Shown: in pieces, positions 34,262 through 44,946 of the stretch
Position numbering within the stretch: position 1 is the first letter of the stretch
Layout of the letters: every line of letters begins with the position of its first letter
Source of the DNA: Variovorax paradoxus
Lineage (GTDB): Bacteria > Pseudomonadota > Gammaproteobacteria > Burkholderiales > Burkholderiaceae_C
DNA length: 64,000 bases
Reading direction: 5' to 3'
Assembly (NCBI RefSeq): GCF_009498455.1
Contig: NZ_CP045644.1
Coordinates: forward strand, 2,545,001-2,609,000
Program-made: the position numbers and the translations under genes
The notes under the pieces: model-generated
Seen by the model: the letters and a program-made list of their open reading frames with translations, nothing else
Databases searched by the model: none
What the model was told of the DNA's origin: nothing

Positions 34262-35116
34262 CTACTTGACCGAGCCCGCGGTCAGGCCTTGCACCATGTA
34301 GCGCTGCATCCACGCAAACAAAATGGCGACCGGGACCACGGCGCAGATGGCGGCGGCCATGACCAGCTCCCACTGCACCACGTACTGTCCCGCGACCATG
34401 TTGGTGACGAGCACGGTCAGCGTCTGCTTTTCCGTGGAGCGGATCAGCGTGTAGACCACCGCGAACTCGTTCCAGGCATTGACGAAGGTGACGAGTGCGG
34501 TGACCGCCATGGCGGGCAATGCCAGCGGCAGGAACACCTTGAACACCGTGCGCACGGGCCCTGAGCCTTCGAGCCAGGCCGACTCTTCCAGGTCGCGCGG
34601 AATGGTCTCGAAGTACGAGGTCATCATCCAGACGGCAAAGGCAATCCCGAAGGCGCCATAAGCGATCACCACGGACAGGCGCGAGTCGGTCATGTTGCCG
34701 CCGTCGAACCACGGCAGGCTGGCCGCCATCTTGAACAGCCCCACCACCAGCAGCACGGGCGAGATCATCTGCGTGATGAGCAAGAACTGCCGGTAGCCGC
34801 CCTGGCCGCGAAATTTCAGGCGCGCCAGCGCGTAGGCGGAAGGCACGCTGACGGCAATCGTCAGCACCGTCGCACAGAGCGACACCAGCAGGCTGTTCAG
34901 CAGCGCGCGCCCGAAGCCGGTCTGGGTCCACATGGCGGAGAAGTTGCTCCACTGCCATTGCTGCGGCAACCAGCGGGCCGGATAGACGTAGATCTCGGAA
35001 GCCGGCTTGAGCGCCGTGAAGAACATCACCGCGAGCGGAAAGATGACCACGACCACCAGCGGCAGGAGCAGCAGCCAGCACCAGAGGCTGCGCACGAGTT
35101 TGTCGGAGCGGATCAT
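34262..35116 (-). CDS. sugar-type ABC importer permease (MalG-like)
   Basis: 284-residue inner-membrane permease with six hydrophobic segments and the EAA loop [25 protein letters not shown] near residue 185, which docks the ATPase. The ATG overlaps the stop of the other permease gene (ATGA). It belongs to the carbohydrate-uptake type 1 (CUT1) group by its N-terminal [17 protein letters not shown] loop. It works with the MalF-like permease, the binding protein at 36096-37319 and probably the ATPase at 38475-39671. Confidence 0.88.
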   Translation of the reverse strand: MIRSDKLVRSLWCWLLLLPLVVVVIFPLAVMFFTALKPASEIYVYPARWLPQQWQWSNFSAMWTQTGFGRALLNSLLVSLCATVLTIAVSVPSAYALARLKFRGQGGYRQFLLITQMISPVLLVVGLFKMAASLPWFDGGNMTDSRLSVVIAYGAFGIAFAVWMMTSYFETIPRDLEESAWLEGSGPVRTVFKVFLPLALPAMAVTALVTFVNAWNEFAVVYTLIRSTEKQTLTVLVTNMVAGQYVVQWELVMAAAICAVVPVAILFAWMQRYMVQGLTAGSVK

Positions 35117-36003
35117 GCGGCGGCCTTCGCGGACTGGCGCTTTTGCAGGCGCAGGTAGAACACGGTGAAGGCCAGCAGCAAGGCCAGCATCACGAGCGAG
35201 ATGGCTGCCGCTTCGCCGGGGCGACCCATGCGAAAGCCCAGCTGGTAGAGCCAGGTGACGAGGATGTGCGTGGCGTTGTCCGGCCCGCCCTGCGTCATGA
35301 TCCAGATGATGGGGAACGAGTTGAAGACGTAGATCACGTTCAGCACGATCGCCATGTGGATGAAGGGCTTGAGCAGCGGCAGCGTGAGCCGGCGAAACTG
35401 CCGCCAGCGCGACGCGCCTTCGATGTCGGCCGCTTCGTAGATGTCCTGCGACACCGATGACAGGCCGCCCAGAAAGATCGTGACGGTGAAGGGAATGGAC
35501 ACCAGGATGCCCACGCCCACTTCGACCCAGAACGCGAGCTGTCCGTCGGCCAGCCAGTTGATCGGCTCCTGGATGACCCCGACCATCGCCAGGCTCGCAT
35601 TGACCATGCCGTACTGGCCGTTGAAGGACCAGGTCCAGACGATGGCCGTCATGGTCAGCGACACCGCCCACGGCAGCATCACGATCGTGCGCGCCACGCC
35701 CCGGCCATAGAAATCCTGCTGCAGGATGAGCGCGATCGGCACGGCACACAGCACCGCGCCGCCGACCACGCACACCGTCCACTGCACCGTGCGCCACACC
35801 ACGTGGGCGAACACCGGGTCGGTGAACACGGTGCGAAAGTTGTCCAGGCCGTTGAAGGCCCGCAGCAGGCCGAAGCGCGAGATGTCGTGCACCGACTGGA
35901 ACACCAGCGTGGACAGCGGGTAGGCCAGGATGAAGATCGTCAGCAACAGGCTCGGCGCAATCAGCCCCCAAGCCAGGGCCGGACCTCGAACGGGATTCTG
36001 CAT
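35113..36003 (-). CDS. sugar-type ABC importer permease (MalF-like)
   Basis: 296-residue inner-membrane permease with a first helix at about residues 10-32 and the EAA loop EAADIEGASRWRQFRRLTLPLLKP near residue 190. The pattern is that of MalF/UgpA-type CUT1 permeases. It lies 92 bases after the binding protein gene and overlaps the MalG-like permease gene. Substrate cannot be read from the sequence; the sugar- and aldehyde-oxidising genes across the divergent promoter suggest a sugar, polyol or related compound. Confidence 0.88.
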   Translation of the reverse strand: MQNPVRGPALAWGLIAPSLLLTIFILAYPLSTLVFQSVHDISRFGLLRAFNGLDNFRTVFTDPVFAHVVWRTVQWTVCVVGGAVLCAVPIALILQQDFYGRGVARTIVMLPWAVSLTMTAIVWTWSFNGQYGMVNASLAMVGVIQEPINWLADGQLAFWVEVGVGILVSIPFTVTIFLGGLSSVSQDIYEAADIEGASRWRQFRRLTLPLLKPFIHMAIVLNVIYVFNSFPIIWIMTQGGPDNATHILVTWLYQLGFRMGRPGEAAAISLVMLALLLAFTVFYLRLQKRQSAKAAA

Positions 36004-36095
36004 AGGGCAATTCGATCGGAATGGGCGTGGTTAGGCGTGGTGCGACACGCGGAAAGCCGGCGCAGCCCCAGGGCTGTGCCCCGAGGCTGGCTTGC

Positions 36096-37319
36096 TTACT
36101 TCTTGTTGAGCTTGGTGTTGGCTTCGGCCGCGGCCTTGTCCAGCGCCGCCTTCGGTTCTGCCTTGCCCTGGTAGATGGCCTGCAGCGCATTGGTGACGGC
36201 CTGCGCCGAGTCTTCCCAGCCGGCGACCAGCGGCGCGAAGCGCGCGTTGGGCAGCAGGGTCACGAACTCGGAGAGCACCGGGTCGTCCTTGAACACGGGG
36301 TCGTTGGCCACCTCGCGCGTCACCGGCATGAAGCCTTCGCCCTGATCGAACTTCAGCCGCGCGTTCTTGGAGAACATGAAGCTCAGGAATTTCTGGGCGG
36401 TTTCCTTGTTCTTCGAGGTCTTGAACATCATGATCGAATCGGTCACGCCGAAGGTGATGTCCTTGCCGCCGTTGGGCACGCCGGCGATGCCGTATTTCAG
36501 TTGCGGCGCGTCCTTGGCGATTTCCTTGGCCAGCGGCGGCAGCGAAATGACCATGCCCAACCGGCCCTGCTTGAACAGGTTGTGCAGGTCGTAGCGCGTG
36601 TTGCCGGCCACGCCGGGCTCGGTCAGGCCCTGGTCGATCATGCTTTTGTAGAGCGTGGCGGCTTTCACACCGGTCGGCGAATTGAATGCGGCCTTGTTGC
36701 CCGCATCCAGCACGTCGCCCCCCATGCTCCACAGCGCGTAGTAGAAATAAGTGTCGGTATCCAGGTCTTTGCCCTGAATGCCGTAACCGTAGGCGCCCGT
36801 GGCCTTGATCTTTTTCGAGGCGGCAATCACGTCGTCCCAGGTCTTGGGGCCATTGGGAAAACCTGCCTTGCTCAGCATGTCCTTGTTATAGAACATGGCG
36901 CGCACGCTGGCCGCAATGGGCAGCGCATACGGTTTGCCTTTGATATTTCCGGCGTTCAGGAAGGCCGGAATAAAGCGCTCCTTGAACGCCGTATTGGCGT
37001 AATTGTCGACCGGTTCCACCAGGTCGTCGTTCACGAAATCGCCCACCCAACGGGTGGCCACGTGGGTCAGGTCGGGCGGGTTGTTGCTGGCGATTTCCGC
37101 CTGCAGTTTCTGCTGCATGTTCTCCCAGCTTCCCACCTCGACCTTGACCTTGTCTCCGGGGTTGGCCTTCTCATATTCCCGGGCCAGCGCCTCCAGCCAG
37201 GGGCGTGTGTTGTCGCTGTAGCTGGACATGGCGATGCGGATATTTCCCGCGTGGGCCGTGAGAGAAGAAAGGCCCAGAAGAATTGCACTGGCCAATAGAG
37301 TTGTATTTCGTTTTTTCAT
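36096..37319 (-). CDS. extracellular solute-binding protein, family 1 (sugar-type)
   Basis: 407-residue periplasmic receptor with a signal peptide (TTLLASAILLGLSSLTAHA, cut near residue 24). Family 1 features follow: LAREYEKANPGDKVKVEVGSW, ATRWVGDFVNDDLVEPVD, YALPIAASVRAMFYNKDML and KTWDDVIAASKKIK. It delivers the substrate to the two permeases downstream. The start ATG 37319 is preceded by GAGGA 8 bases upstream, and this ribosome binding site forms part of an 11-bp inverted repeat. Expression may be controlled by that repeat or by the palindrome at 37515-37530. Confidence 0.9.
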   Translation of the reverse strand: MKKRNTTLLASAILLGLSSLTAHAGNIRIAMSSYSDNTRPWLEALAREYEKANPGDKVKVEVGSWENMQQKLQAEIASNNPPDLTHVATRWVGDFVNDDLVEPVDNYANTAFKERFIPAFLNAGNIKGKPYALPIAASVRAMFYNKDMLSKAGFPNGPKTWDDVIAASKKIKATGAYGYGIQGKDLDTDTYFYYALWSMGGDVLDAGNKAAFNSPTGVKAATLYKSMIDQGLTEPGVAGNTRYDLHNLFKQGRLGMVISLPPLAKEIAKDAPQLKYGIAGVPNGGKDITFGVTDSIMMFKTSKNKETAQKFLSFMFSKNARLKFDQGEGFMPVTREVANDPVFKDDPVLSEFVTLLPNARFAPLVAGWEDSAQAVTNALQAIYQGKAEPKAALDKAAAEANTKLNKK

Positions 37320-37327
37320 ATTTAATT

Positions 37328-37408
37328 CCTCGTAAGATTATTGAAAATGAATTAAATCCACGCCTGCTTCTGCTGCGATCAATGCTTGCGCTTTTTTATC
37401 TTACGAGG
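37328..37408 (-). promoter_or_regulatory. 11-bp inverted repeat covering the ribosome binding site of the binding protein gene
   Basis: CCTCGTAAGAT (plus 37328-37338) and ATCTTACGAGG (plus 37398-37408) are perfect inverse complements separated by 59 bp. On the minus-strand transcript the 3' arm contains the GAGG ribosome binding site just before the ATG at 37319, and the 5' arm could pair with it. It may instead be two operator half-sites. Confidence 0.6.
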
Positions 37409-37514
37409 CGGCCAGATGACGCCATAGATAGAGCTAACCCTCGATTTCTAAAAACTAGAACCCTGCGTGCGAAATATTGAAGGCCCAATGCCGATGACGT
37501 CCTGTACGCTCCAA

Positions 37515-37530
37515 AATTCGAGCTCGAATT
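37515..37530. promoter_or_regulatory. 16-bp perfect palindrome, likely operator of the divergent transport operons
   Basis: AATTCGAGCTCGAATT is a perfect palindrome between the binding protein gene (minus) and the SDR gene (plus), 63 bases before the SDR start. Such sites are typical of LacI- or GntR-type repressors. No such regulator is in the window near it. Confidence 0.5.
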
Positions 37531-37592
37531 GCGCGCGGTAATTCATTGCCGCCCGGTCGGGAGAGGTATTGGCAATTCACAGGGCGCATTGC

Positions 37593-38438
37593 GTGGACAA
37601 ATTAATTTCGACCCCGTCTCCGGTTCATTCCCACGCGTCGCCCCGGCGCGTGACGCTGGTCACGGGCGCCGCGGGCGGTATCGGCCAGGCCCTGTGCCGC
37701 CGCGTGCTGCAGGCCGGCGACCGGCTGATCGCGCTGGACCACGATGCAGGCGCACTGGACCGACTGGCGGGCGTGTTGGCCGGGCAGGGCGTGAGCGCCG
37801 ACGATCTGGCGCGGCTGCATCCCTTGGTGGCGGACGTCACCGACTGCGCAGGCCTGTGCGACAAGGTGGCCGGGGCCGCCGCGGTGGTCGGGCCGGTGGA
37901 CGTGCTGGTGTCGAACGTGGGCGCCGCGCGCGGGCCGACGGTGCGCAAGACCACGCCGCAGGACTGGCAGGCCGACATCCAGCTCAACCTCAACGGCGCG
38001 TTCCATTGCGTGGAGGCGGTGCGCGAGGCCATGGTCGAGCGCCGCAGCGGGCAGCTCGTGCTCATCGGCTCGGTCAACGCGCTCACGACGCTCGGCCACC
38101 CGGCCTACAGCGCGGCCAAGGCGGCGCTCGTCAGCTACACCCGCTCGCTCGCCATGGAGCTGGGCGGCTATGGCATCCGCGCCAACATCGTGCTGCCGGG
38201 CACCGTCAAGACGCCCGCCTGGCAGGCGCGCGCCGACAAGAACCCGCAGGTGTTCGAGCAGCTGAAGAAGTGGTACCCGCTAGGCGACTTCGCGACACCG
38301 GACGACGTCGCCGATGCCGTGCTGTTTCTCGCGTCGCCCGCCGCGCGCGTCATCACGGGCGTGGCGTTGCCGGTGGATGCGGGGCTCATGTCGGGCGTCC
38401 TGCCGATGGCCCGTGAGATCACCGTCGAAGACTACTGA
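37593..38438 (+). CDS. SDR-family NAD(P)-dependent dehydrogenase
   Basis: 281-residue short-chain dehydrogenase. The cofactor motif is VTGAAGGIGQ near residue 21, the NxG-type motif VSNVGAARG is about 108-116, and the catalytic set is Ser-Tyr-Lys in LIGSVNALTTLGHPAYSAAKAAL. It would oxidise an alcohol, sugar or polyol. I chose GTG 37593, with AGGG 8 bases upstream; a TTG at 37569 adds eight residues. It starts an operon with the ABC ATPase and an aldehyde dehydrogenase, divergent from the importer genes, so its substrate is likely what the importer brings in. Confidence 0.85.
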   Translation: MDKLISTPSPVHSHASPRRVTLVTGAAGGIGQALCRRVLQAGDRLIALDHDAGALDRLAGVLAGQGVSADDLARLHPLVADVTDCAGLCDKVAGAAAVVGPVDVLVSNVGAARGPTVRKTTPQDWQADIQLNLNGAFHCVEAVREAMVERRSGQLVLIGSVNALTTLGHPAYSAAKAALVSYTRSLAMELGGYGIRANIVLPGTVKTPAWQARADKNPQVFEQLKKWYPLGDFATPDDVADAVLFLASPAARVITGVALPVDAGLMSGVLPMAREITVEDY

Positions 38439-38474
38439 GCCAGCGACCCCCTTCCACAACTACAAGGAGACCCC

Positions 38475-39671
<1,197 letters not shown>

Positions 39672-39674
39672 GCC

Positions 39675-41132
39675 ATGAGCAACCACTGCATGTCCGACGT
39701 CGAAACGGGAAACTGCATCGGCGGGCGCTGGTCGACCACCATCGACACGATGCCGGTGGTCAACCCGGCCTATGGTGAAACCATCGCCACCGTGCCCCGG
39801 TCAAGCCGCGAGACGGCGAACACGGCGATCGCCGCCGCCAAGGCCGCTGCGATCGATTGGGCCGCCACGCCGGTGTTCGAACGCGCTGCAATGTGCGTGG
39901 CGATCGCGACATCGATCGATGCCGCGCGCGGCGCCATCGCGCACACGCTGTCGTGCGAGCAAGGCAAGGTTTTGGCCGAGGCGCTCGGCGAAGTCGCCAA
40001 GGCCGCCGACGGCTTCCGGCTTGCCGCCGAACTCGTCAAGCAGATGGGCGGGAAGACGCTGCCGGCGGAAGACCCGAGCAAGCTCGTCCTCACCCTGCGG
40101 CAGCCGCGCGGCGTGTACGGCGTCATCACGCCCTGGAACTTCCCGGTCAACATCCCCGTGGAGTACCTCGCCCCCGGCATTGCCACCGGCAACACCATCG
40201 TCTGGGTGCCCGCACCGTCCACCGCGCTCGTGGCCTGCGCGCTGATGGCCGCCATCGAAAAGGCCGGCTTGCCCGCCGGCGTTCTCAACCTGGTGGTCGG
40301 GGAGGGCGCGACCGTGGGCGATGCGGTGGTCGTGCACCCGGACGTGACCGCCATCGCCTTCACCGGCAGCACCGCGACGGGCCAGCGCATCGCCGAACGA
40401 GGCGCCGGAAAGCCCCTGCTGCTCGAGCTCGGAGGCAATGGGCCTCTGATCGTTTGCGAGGATGCAGACCTCGATGCAGCCGCCGCTGCAGCAGCCGGCG
40501 GCGCGTTCTTCAATGCAGGGCAAGTCTGTGCGGCCACAGGCGTTGTGCTGGCCCATGCCAGCGTGGTCGATCGCCTCTGCGACAAGCTGGTCGCCAAGGC
40601 GGCCGATCAGGTCCTGGGCGATCCTTTGCATCCCGCGACGACCATGGGCCCGCTCAACAACGCCAAGGTGGCGGCCAAGGTGCGCGCGCATGTGGACGAG
40701 GCCATCGCGCAGGGTGCGCGCCTGCTGCACGGCGGCCGGGCGCGGCCGGACCTGGGCAGCGACCTCTTCTTCGAGCCGACCGTGGTGCGCGACGTGACCC
40801 CGACCATGCGGCTGTGCCGGGAAGAAACCTTCGGCCCCGTCGTGCCGGTCATCGCCTTCCAGGACGAAGCGCAGGCCCTGACCCTGGCCTTGCAGAACGA
40901 CTACGGACTCTCGGTGGGCGTTTTCACGCAAGACATCGGCCGCGGCATCGCCATGGCCAAGGCGATCCCCGCCGGCATCGTCAACATCAACGCGGGCACG
41001 ACCTGGTGGGAGCTTCACCTGCCGTTCGGCGGCGGCTCCGGCAAGAAAAGCGGCATCGGCCGGCTGGGCGGCATGCACACACTGGAGGCGATGACCGAGA
41101 TCAAGATGATCACGGTCACGCTGCCGGGTTGA
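39675..41132 (+). CDS. aldehyde dehydrogenase family protein
   Basis: 485-residue NAD(P)-dependent aldehyde dehydrogenase. Family motifs are GVITPWNFPVNIP (about 147-159), FTGSTATGQRIAERGAGKPL, the general base Glu251 (LLELGGNGP) and the catalytic Cys285 (NAGQVCAA). It resembles succinate-semialdehyde and related dehydrogenases. It starts three bases after the ATPase gene and would oxidise the aldehyde formed by the SDR enzyme or released in the same pathway. The exact substrate is open. It is convergent with the LysR gene. Confidence 0.88.
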   Translation: MSNHCMSDVETGNCIGGRWSTTIDTMPVVNPAYGETIATVPRSSRETANTAIAAAKAAAIDWAATPVFERAAMCVAIATSIDAARGAIAHTLSCEQGKVLAEALGEVAKAADGFRLAAELVKQMGGKTLPAEDPSKLVLTLRQPRGVYGVITPWNFPVNIPVEYLAPGIATGNTIVWVPAPSTALVACALMAAIEKAGLPAGVLNLVVGEGATVGDAVVVHPDVTAIAFTGSTATGQRIAERGAGKPLLLELGGNGPLIVCEDADLDAAAAAAAGGAFFNAGQVCAATGVVLAHASVVDRLCDKLVAKAADQVLGDPLHPATTMGPLNNAKVAAKVRAHVDEAIAQGARLLHGGRARPDLGSDLFFEPTVVRDVTPTMRLCREETFGPVVPVIAFQDEAQALTLALQNDYGLSVGVFTQDIGRGIAMAKAIPAGIVNINAGTTWWELHLPFGGGSGKKSGIGRLGGMHTLEAMTEIKMITVTLPG

Positions 41133-41165
41133 GCCTCTCGACGCCGAAGCTTTGGCGCGCCGGGA

Positions 41166-42104
41166 CTATTCCGACTTTCCCCTCGCGCGCCCCGGCTTCA
41201 CGGGCCGCTGCCACCCTTGCATGTACGCGATCAGCGACTGCGACAGGTGGTTGGCTGCGAGCGACAGGCGCCGGGAATAGCTCGCGACCAGCGTGGCGCG
41301 CGCCGAGCGCAGCGACGCATCGGTGAGCGGAATGGCCACCACCTTGCCGGCCTCGATCAGCGGCGCGACCACGTCGCTCGGCTGGAAGGTGATGAGGTCC
41401 GACTCCGCGACCAGCCGGCTCGCAAAGGACAGCGAGTTCGTCTCGACCGCGATGTTCAACTTGAACTTGCCCTTGGAGCTGACGCGGTCGACCAGCTGGC
41501 GCAGGCCGAAGGAGCGGTCGGGCAACGCAAGCGGCGCATCGGCGACCTGCGCGAGCGTGCAGCTGCGCAGTTGTGCCAGCGGATGCTGCGGCGACGCGAT
41601 CACGCACAGCGGCTGCTCGATCTTCTGCAGCTCGATGAGGTCGGGCCGCGGCGAAGCGCCGAACAGAATGCCCAGGTCGTACTTGTGCTCCGCCACCGAC
41701 TCGCCGACCGCATGCGACCCCATGAGGTCGAGCGAGAAGGTGATGCCCGGGTGCGTGCGGATGAAGTTCGGCATGAAGCTCGTGAGCAGGCCGTGCAGGA
41801 TGCCTTCCACGCACCCCACGCGCACATGGCCCTTGGCCAGTGTTTCGTACTCGTGGATCTGGCCCTTCAGGTCGGCCAGCTGCGTCTTGTTGTCCTGTGC
41901 ATAGCGCAGCAGCAGCTCTCCGGCCGCGGTCAGTGCCATGCCGCGTGCGTGGCGCTCGAACACGGGCACCCCCAGTTCGTCTTCGAGCAGCGCGATCTGC
42001 CGGCTGACGGCGCTCTGGGCGACGAAGAGCTTTTCCGCCGCCACGCGCACCGAGCCAAAGGCCGCGACCTCGTAGAAGTACCGAAGGGTTGTGGATTCGA
42101 TCAT
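41166..42104 (-). CDS. LysR-family transcriptional regulator
   Basis: 312-residue regulator: winged helix-turn-helix at residues about 3-62 (LRYFYEVAAFGSVRVAAEKL, QSAVSRQIALLEDELG) and a periplasmic-binding-protein-like effector domain from about 92 (HVRVGCVEGILHGLL). It is the last gene of the minus-strand D-amino-acid operon, 42 bases after the deacylase gene. It may control that operon, though LysR genes are more often divergent from their targets. The C-terminus is basic (RPVKPGRARGK). Confidence 0.85.
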   Translation of the reverse strand: MIESTTLRYFYEVAAFGSVRVAAEKLFVAQSAVSRQIALLEDELGVPVFERHARGMALTAAGELLLRYAQDNKTQLADLKGQIHEYETLAKGHVRVGCVEGILHGLLTSFMPNFIRTHPGITFSLDLMGSHAVGESVAEHKYDLGILFGASPRPDLIELQKIEQPLCVIASPQHPLAQLRSCTLAQVADAPLALPDRSFGLRQLVDRVSSKGKFKLNIAVETNSLSFASRLVAESDLITFQPSDVVAPLIEAGKVVAIPLTDASLRSARATLVASYSRRLSLAANHLSQSLIAYMQGWQRPVKPGRARGKSE

Positions 42105-42146
42105 GCGTGCACTCTACGGGATGGCAGGGACGAGGCGCGGCGACGC

Positions 42147-43631
42147 TCAGTTCGCAGCGCGCGCCTGCCGTGTCAGCATGCGCCCCGCACGCGCGAGCAC
42201 CCGCGCCTCGCTCGCACCTCGGTACGCGAGCACGCCGTTCACGAACACGCGTTCGATCCCTTCGCTCACGCCCAGTGGCTGGTCGTAGGTCGCGGTGTCG
42301 GTGATGGTCTCGGGGTCGAACACCACCACGTCGGCCATCGCGCCGACACGCAGCAGGCCGCGATCCGCGATGCGCAGGTTGCGCGCCGTCATGCCCGTCA
42401 TCTTGTGCACCGCCTGCTCCAGCGTGAAGAGCTTGCGCTGGCGCCAGTAGCGCGCAAACACGCGGGGGAACGCACCCCAAAGCCGCGGATGCGGATGGCG
42501 GTCATGCGGCAGGCCGTCGCTGCCGATCATGGTGCGCGGATGCGCAATGACGCGCTCCACGTCTTCTTCCTGCATCAGGAAATAGCACGCACCGCCGGGC
42601 TTCAGGCGCAGGCTGGCCTCCTTCTCGGTGGTGCCCCATTCGCGCGCGATGTCGGCGATGAGGCGGCCGGCCATCTCGGGGTGGGGCTCGGACCAGGTCA
42701 GCAGCACGTCGATCACGCCATCGACCATGTCCTCGCGCAGCACGGTGGAGCCGGCCACGTAGGGGTACACGTCCATCGCGATCTCCTGGCGCTGCGACAG
42801 GGCGTCAATCAGCGGCAGCGTTTCTTTGGTGCGGCCCCAGTTGGCCGGGCTTGCGCATTTGTGGTGCGAGATGATCAAGGGAACACCGGCTTCAAAAGCG
42901 GAGTCGCCGGCCTCATGCATCGCTTCGATGATCTGCTGCATCTCGCTGCGCAGGTGCGTGGCGTACACGCCGCCATGGCGCGCGACGACACGCGCGAGCG
43001 CGGTGACCTCTTCGGCCGGTGCGGCAAACGCTTCTTCATAGAACAGGCCTGACGACAGGCCGTGCGCGCCTGCGGCCATGCAGTCGTCGAGCAGCGCGGC
43101 CATGTGTGCCAGTTCATCGCCGTTCGCGGGCCGGTCGAGCGCCTGCATCGCCGCGAAGCGCAGTGTGGTGTGGCCGATCAGTGCCGCCACGTTGAGCGCG
43201 GGCTGCACCGCATCGACCGCGGCGCGGTACTCGGCCATGGTCGCGTGCTTGAAGGAGTCGGCGCCCAGCAGCGTGAGCGGCGGCTTCGACTGCGGCGTGC
43301 GGTACGGCGCGAGCGAAATGCCGCAGTTGCCCGTGACCACGGTGGTGATGCCTTGCGACACCTTGGGCAGGCACAACGGGTCGCGCAACACGATGGCATC
43401 GTCGTGCGTGTGCGCGTCGATGAAGCCGGGCGCGATGACCTTGCCGCGGCAATCGATCACGTCGATGTCCGCAATGTTCAGCCCCGCGGGCAACCGCGCG
43501 CGCAGGCCTTCGCCGAGCGCGACGATGCGGTCGCCCTGGAGCAGCACGTCGCCGGGCCACGAAGGGCCGCCCGAGCCGTCGACCACGAGGCCGCCTTCGA
43601 GCAGCGTCGCGCCGTTCTTCTGTGTGTTCAT
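42147..43631 (-). CDS. N-acyl-D-amino-acid deacylase (D-aminoacylase)
   Basis: 494-residue amidohydrolase that removes the acyl group from N-acyl-D-amino acids. Metal ligands are seen in DAHTHDD (His74, His76), the bridging Cys104 in TGNCGIS, His in IGHTTLR, and GSDGLPHD near residue 365. The surrounding blocks LEGGLVVDGSGGP and SGLFYEEAFAA are typical of D-aminoacylases. It lies 19 bases after the D-amino-acid deaminase gene, and the two would act in sequence on D-residues. Specificity for a given side chain cannot be read. Confidence 0.88.
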   Translation of the reverse strand: MNTQKNGATLLEGGLVVDGSGGPSWPGDVLLQGDRIVALGEGLRARLPAGLNIADIDVIDCRGKVIAPGFIDAHTHDDAIVLRDPLCLPKVSQGITTVVTGNCGISLAPYRTPQSKPPLTLLGADSFKHATMAEYRAAVDAVQPALNVAALIGHTTLRFAAMQALDRPANGDELAHMAALLDDCMAAGAHGLSSGLFYEEAFAAPAEEVTALARVVARHGGVYATHLRSEMQQIIEAMHEAGDSAFEAGVPLIISHHKCASPANWGRTKETLPLIDALSQRQEIAMDVYPYVAGSTVLREDMVDGVIDVLLTWSEPHPEMAGRLIADIAREWGTTEKEASLRLKPGGACYFLMQEEDVERVIAHPRTMIGSDGLPHDRHPHPRLWGAFPRVFARYWRQRKLFTLEQAVHKMTGMTARNLRIADRGLLRVGAMADVVVFDPETITDTATYDQPLGVSEGIERVFVNGVLAYRGASEARVLARAGRMLTRQARAAN

Positions 43632-43650
43632 GGGGGATGCGTCGCCTTGC

Positions 43651-44946
43651 TCAGAAATGGATCACGACTGCATCGCTCACGCGGTAGTCGTTCTCGACCA
43701 CGGGCATCCAGTGCCACTTGTCGAAGGTGGTGCAGGGGTGCGAGATGCCCAGGCCGACACGGTCGCCGACGACCGGGGCTTGCGCTTCGTCGTTCGCGTC
43801 CCAGCGCAGGTAGGCGTGCTGGTCGTTCAGTGCCGTGACCTTCCAGCTGGCGGGCACCGCGTGCGACTGCAATGCACCGCGTGCTGCGTGTGCAATGGGG
43901 ATGGGCATGGACATGTCGAAAGAGATGTCGCGCTTGCCCACCGACAGGATCGCCAGGCCCGGCTCGGGTCGCGACTGCACGTTGGCCCAGACCTCCATCG
44001 CCGGTGTCAGCCCTTCGCCGCACTCGCACCCCATGCGCTCGTCGGCCACATTCACCATGCGCTTGTAGAAGCCGTGGTCGTGCGTGACGTAGCAGCCCGA
44101 ACGCAACAGGCCGCGCACCGGCGAGCCCAGTGCGGGCTTCAGGCGCCCGGCCACGAGATCGAAGATGGCCGAGCCGCCGGCCGAGACCAGCACCTCGTCG
44201 GTCTCGAAGAGTTGCTGCGTGTCGCAGTGGCGCGCCACGGCTTCGATCCGGTCCATCAATGCCTTGGCAAAGGCCGTGTCCTGCTCGGTGGACCCGGTGG
44301 CATTCAGGCCTTCGTAGCTCTCGATGCCCACCAGCTTCGCGGCGCTGCTGGCACGCACTGCACTGGCCACGGCGATCGCTTCGTCGTGCGTGCGGCAACC
44401 GGTGCGTCCGCCGTCGATGCCGATCTCGAGCATCACCTCGAAGGGCACACTCGCGGGGTTGCGCTTGGACCAGTCTTCGATGAGCGCCAGCTGTGCGATC
44501 GAATCGATCAGGAACACGACGCGCAGGCCGGCATGCGCGCGCAGCAGCATCTGGATGCCGGCCAGGTCTTCGTCGCTCACCACCTGGTTGGCGATGAGCG
44601 TGCGACGCACGCCGGCAGCCACGCCTACCGCGAGCTGCGTGACGGTGGCAAAGGTCAGGCCCCAGGCGCCCGCATCCAGCTGGCGCTGGAAGAGCTGCGG
44701 CGACATGGTGGTCTTGCCGTGCGGCGCAAGGTCGATGCCCCATTCGCGCACGCGCGCCTGCATCCATTGGAGGTTGTGTTCGAGCGCTTCGCGCTTGAGC
44801 ACGGCCAGCGGCAGCGGAAGGTCACCGGCCAGCACGTTCCAGCCGGCGGCGCCGATTTCACTGCGTCGGCGCGGTGCCTGGGTGCGCGGATAGCCCTTGA
44901 AGTTGCTGCCCAGCAGCGGATCGTTGAGGTTGTCGGTCATGGTCAT
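43651..44946 (-). CDS. D-amino-acid deaminase / D-threonine aldolase-like PLP enzyme
   Basis: 431-residue fold-type III PLP enzyme. The PLP lysine is Lys78 in DLAPHGKTTMSPQ. The N-terminal alanine-racemase-like barrel is followed by a C-terminal domain with the metal-binding His-x-Cys of D-serine dehydratase-like enzymes (GISHPCTTFDKWHW). It would deaminate D-amino acids to 2-oxo acids and ammonia, or split D-3-hydroxy amino acids. The ATG overlaps the stop of the ABC ATPase gene (ATGA). Being between a peptide importer and a D-aminoacylase supports D-amino-acid catabolism. Confidence 0.83.
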   Translation of the reverse strand: MTMTDNLNDPLLGSNFKGYPRTQAPRRRSEIGAAGWNVLAGDLPLPLAVLKREALEHNLQWMQARVREWGIDLAPHGKTTMSPQLFQRQLDAGAWGLTFATVTQLAVGVAAGVRRTLIANQVVSDEDLAGIQMLLRAHAGLRVVFLIDSIAQLALIEDWSKRNPASVPFEVMLEIGIDGGRTGCRTHDEAIAVASAVRASSAAKLVGIESYEGLNATGSTEQDTAFAKALMDRIEAVARHCDTQQLFETDEVLVSAGGSAIFDLVAGRLKPALGSPVRGLLRSGCYVTHDHGFYKRMVNVADERMGCECGEGLTPAMEVWANVQSRPEPGLAILSVGKRDISFDMSMPIPIAHAARGALQSHAVPASWKVTALNDQHAYLRWDANDEAQAPVVGDRVGLGISHPCTTFDKWHWMPVVENDYRVSDAVVIHF

